Below, piece by piece: positions 62,824 through 64,000 of a DNA stretch of 64,000 nt. The position numbers and the translations under genes were made by a program. Numbering within the stretch: the first letter of the stretch is position 1; each line of letters begins with the position of its first letter. Below the pieces are notes generated by a model. That model worked only from the letters and a program-made list of their open reading frames with translations. It ran no database searches and was not told the DNA's origin. Source of the DNA: Acetobacter oeni (GTDB lineage Bacteria; Pseudomonadota; Alphaproteobacteria; Acetobacterales; Acetobacteraceae); the NCBI RefSeq assembly GCF_011516825.1, contig NZ_WOTA01000018.1, positions 26,798 to 90,797 of the forward strand, in the 5' to 3' direction.

Positions 62824-63936
62824 GTGACGCCCTGTGTTGTCAGCTCTGACCGGAGAATTTTTCACACGAACGGATCACGGAAATGCGGCACCCAGCCTCT
62901 CCGGCCCGGCCTCGCCGGACTGATCATCAGCCTGATCGCCGGACCGATCGCCATCGGAAGCATCACCAGTTGTAACGCCGCCGCCGATCCCCAGGCCCGC
63001 CTGATGGATTACGTCGGCGTCGGAAACACCACCAGCCACACCACCGCCAGCGCAAAAAACAGCAGCGTCGCCGGCACAACCCGGACCGCAACGACCGCCG
63101 CCACCGGCACGCAGACCGGAACCGTCACCCCCGCCGTCACGACACAGACCGGAGCAGCAGCCAGCCCCGCCGCGGCGGACGAGGACGACGTCACACTCAC
63201 CGGCCCCCACTCGATCTTCGACGGCCAGCGCACGCTCGGAACCAGCGGCCTGAGCTCGCTCGAAGGCGCCAGCGGCGGCGGCATCGCCACCTGGGCCACC
63301 ATCGGCGGATACGGCAGTAAGAAAGGCCTCGGCATGGCCTTTCACTACAGCTACGTGAACGTCACGAATTACACGGACCAGAATTTCGGCGCCATCCTCG
63401 GAATCTACGACCGCGTCGAGCTGTCCTACTCACACAACTTCTTCCAGACCGGAAAGACAGGCCGGATGCTCGGCATCGGAAAAGGCTATCAGTTCGACCT
63501 CGATACCGGTGGCGTCAAAGTCCGCCTGTTCGGTCACGTCCTCGACAAAACCCTGATCCCGCAGTTCGCAATCGGCGCCATGTACAAACATGACGGCGAC
63601 AACAAGGTCATCAAGGAAGTCGGCGCGAAATCGACAGACGGCGCCGATGTCTATTTCGCAGCCACCAAACTCTACCCGTCGATCGGGCTGCTCATCAGCA
63701 CCACCATGCGCCTCACAAAAGGCAACCAGTGGGGCATCCTCGGCTTCGGCGGCGACCGGAACAACAGCTACCACCCGCAGTTCGAAGGCTCACTCGGCTA
63801 CCTGCCGTCCTTCATCCCCGGACTGGTCGTCGGCGTCGAATACCGCACCAAACCCCGTAACCAGAACTTCACCCCGGAAAGCAACTGGTTCGACGCGGAT
63901 TTCTCACACTTGAGGCAATTTCGGGTCATTTTGTAG
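62824..63936 (+). pseudogene. DUF3034-family outer-membrane-like protein, 3' end lost
   Basis: The frame encodes a signal-peptide-like stretch (LAGLIISLIAGPIAIGSITS), an Ala/Thr-rich linker, and then the unmistakable DUF3034 beta-barrel core: SSLEGASGGGIATWATIGGYGSK, GIYDRVELSYSHNFF, GGVKVRLFGHVLDK, GAKSTDGADVYFAATKL, LLGFGGDRNNSY-like text and VGVEYRTKPRN. Homology stops at WFDAD near 63900. The remaining 12 codons are unrelated and end at TAG 63934-63936. About 50-60 C-terminal residues are therefore missing, cut by inserted DNA. The start is uncertain: GTG 62824 is a guess and GTG 62707 is possible. Confidence 0.75.
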
Positions 63937-64000
63937 AATTCAGTCATCCCACAGGAGCCCGATCTGGAATATTGACGATATTCTGCTTCTGGCGGCGGGT
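63908..64000. mobile_element. Probable left end of an insertion element inside the DUF3034 gene
   Basis: From about 63908 the sequence no longer fits the DUF3034 frame and has lower GC and different codon texture (TGAGGCAATTTCGGGTCATTTTG... start). The end of the element and its transposase lie outside the window, so the family cannot be named and target-site duplication cannot be tested. Confidence 0.5.

Noticed and set aside
62882..62950. ATG 62882 as the start of the DUF3034 gene
   Set aside because: It is in another reading frame (Arg/Pro/His-rich and soon stopped), while the hydrophobic leader is in the frame of the long ORF.
1..64000. CRISPR arrays, rRNA and tRNA genes
   Set aside because: No regularly spaced short repeats and no tRNA- or rRNA-like conserved sequence noticed in any intergenic stretch.

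Overview
The window looks like chromosome of an acetic acid bacterium or close relative (Alphaproteobacteria, Acetobacteraceae). It is GC-rich, carries a CtrA-type master regulator beside flagellar export genes, has tsaE and addAB together, three large TonB-dependent receptors, and an alphaproteobacterial GTTC-N7-GTTC LexA box. No rRNA, tRNA or CRISPR array is visible. The species assignment is inference.

Layout. 1-9970: ctrA (running off the left edge), fliI-fliJ, then tsaE-addB-addA. 10236-31883: a large sulfur-scavenging region. It has a minus-strand unit of an SfnB/DszC-like flavoenzyme, an AsfB-like ferredoxin, an AsfA-like flavoprotein and a binding protein. A plus-strand permease and ATPase diverge from it. 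Next comes a minus-strand unit of a four-domain rhodanese, thiol dioxygenase, class II aldolase, 2-hydroxyacid dehydrogenase and SsuD-like monooxygenase, divergent from a LysR regulator. A plus-strand run follows: peroxiredoxin, flavin reductase, a complete sulfonate-type ABC transporter, a serine hydrolase, a second SsuD-like monooxygenase and an orphan binding protein. A TonB-dependent receptor closes the region. 32226-35774: a sulfide-oxidation operon (persulfide dioxygenase, DUF442-SQR fusion, TauE-type exporter). Read together, these genes would import organosulfur compounds, release sulfite or sulfide with reduced-flavin enzymes, and dispose of excess sulfide and sulfite.

36000-41685: hsp20 with an FNR/FixK-like box, a yellow/royal-jelly-like exported protein, an aldehyde dehydrogenase, and a two-gene radical-SAM/DUF4130 DNA-repair operon under a near-perfect LexA box. 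41812-48045: an exported amidohydrolase, then a TonB receptor and glycerophosphodiesterase divergent from an exported phosphoinositide-type phospholipase C, probably a phospholipid-phosphate scavenging locus. 48264-58942: a small conserved-looking ORF, a TPR glycosyltransferase, and a tripartite RND efflux operon with its two-component system. 59298-64000: a third TonB receptor with a strong terminator, and a DUF3034 outer-membrane-like gene cut near its 3' end by foreign sequence that probably begins an insertion element.

Points most worth a second look: CtrA has Glu instead of Asp at the phospho-acceptor position 51. A 118-bp intergenic element occurs twice in opposite orientation, 85% identical, with compensatory changes in its predicted hairpins. 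The asfAB-like module sits beside a thiol-dioxygenase/aldolase/SsuD operon of unknown substrate. The repair operon has a LexA box. The DUF3034 gene is disrupted.
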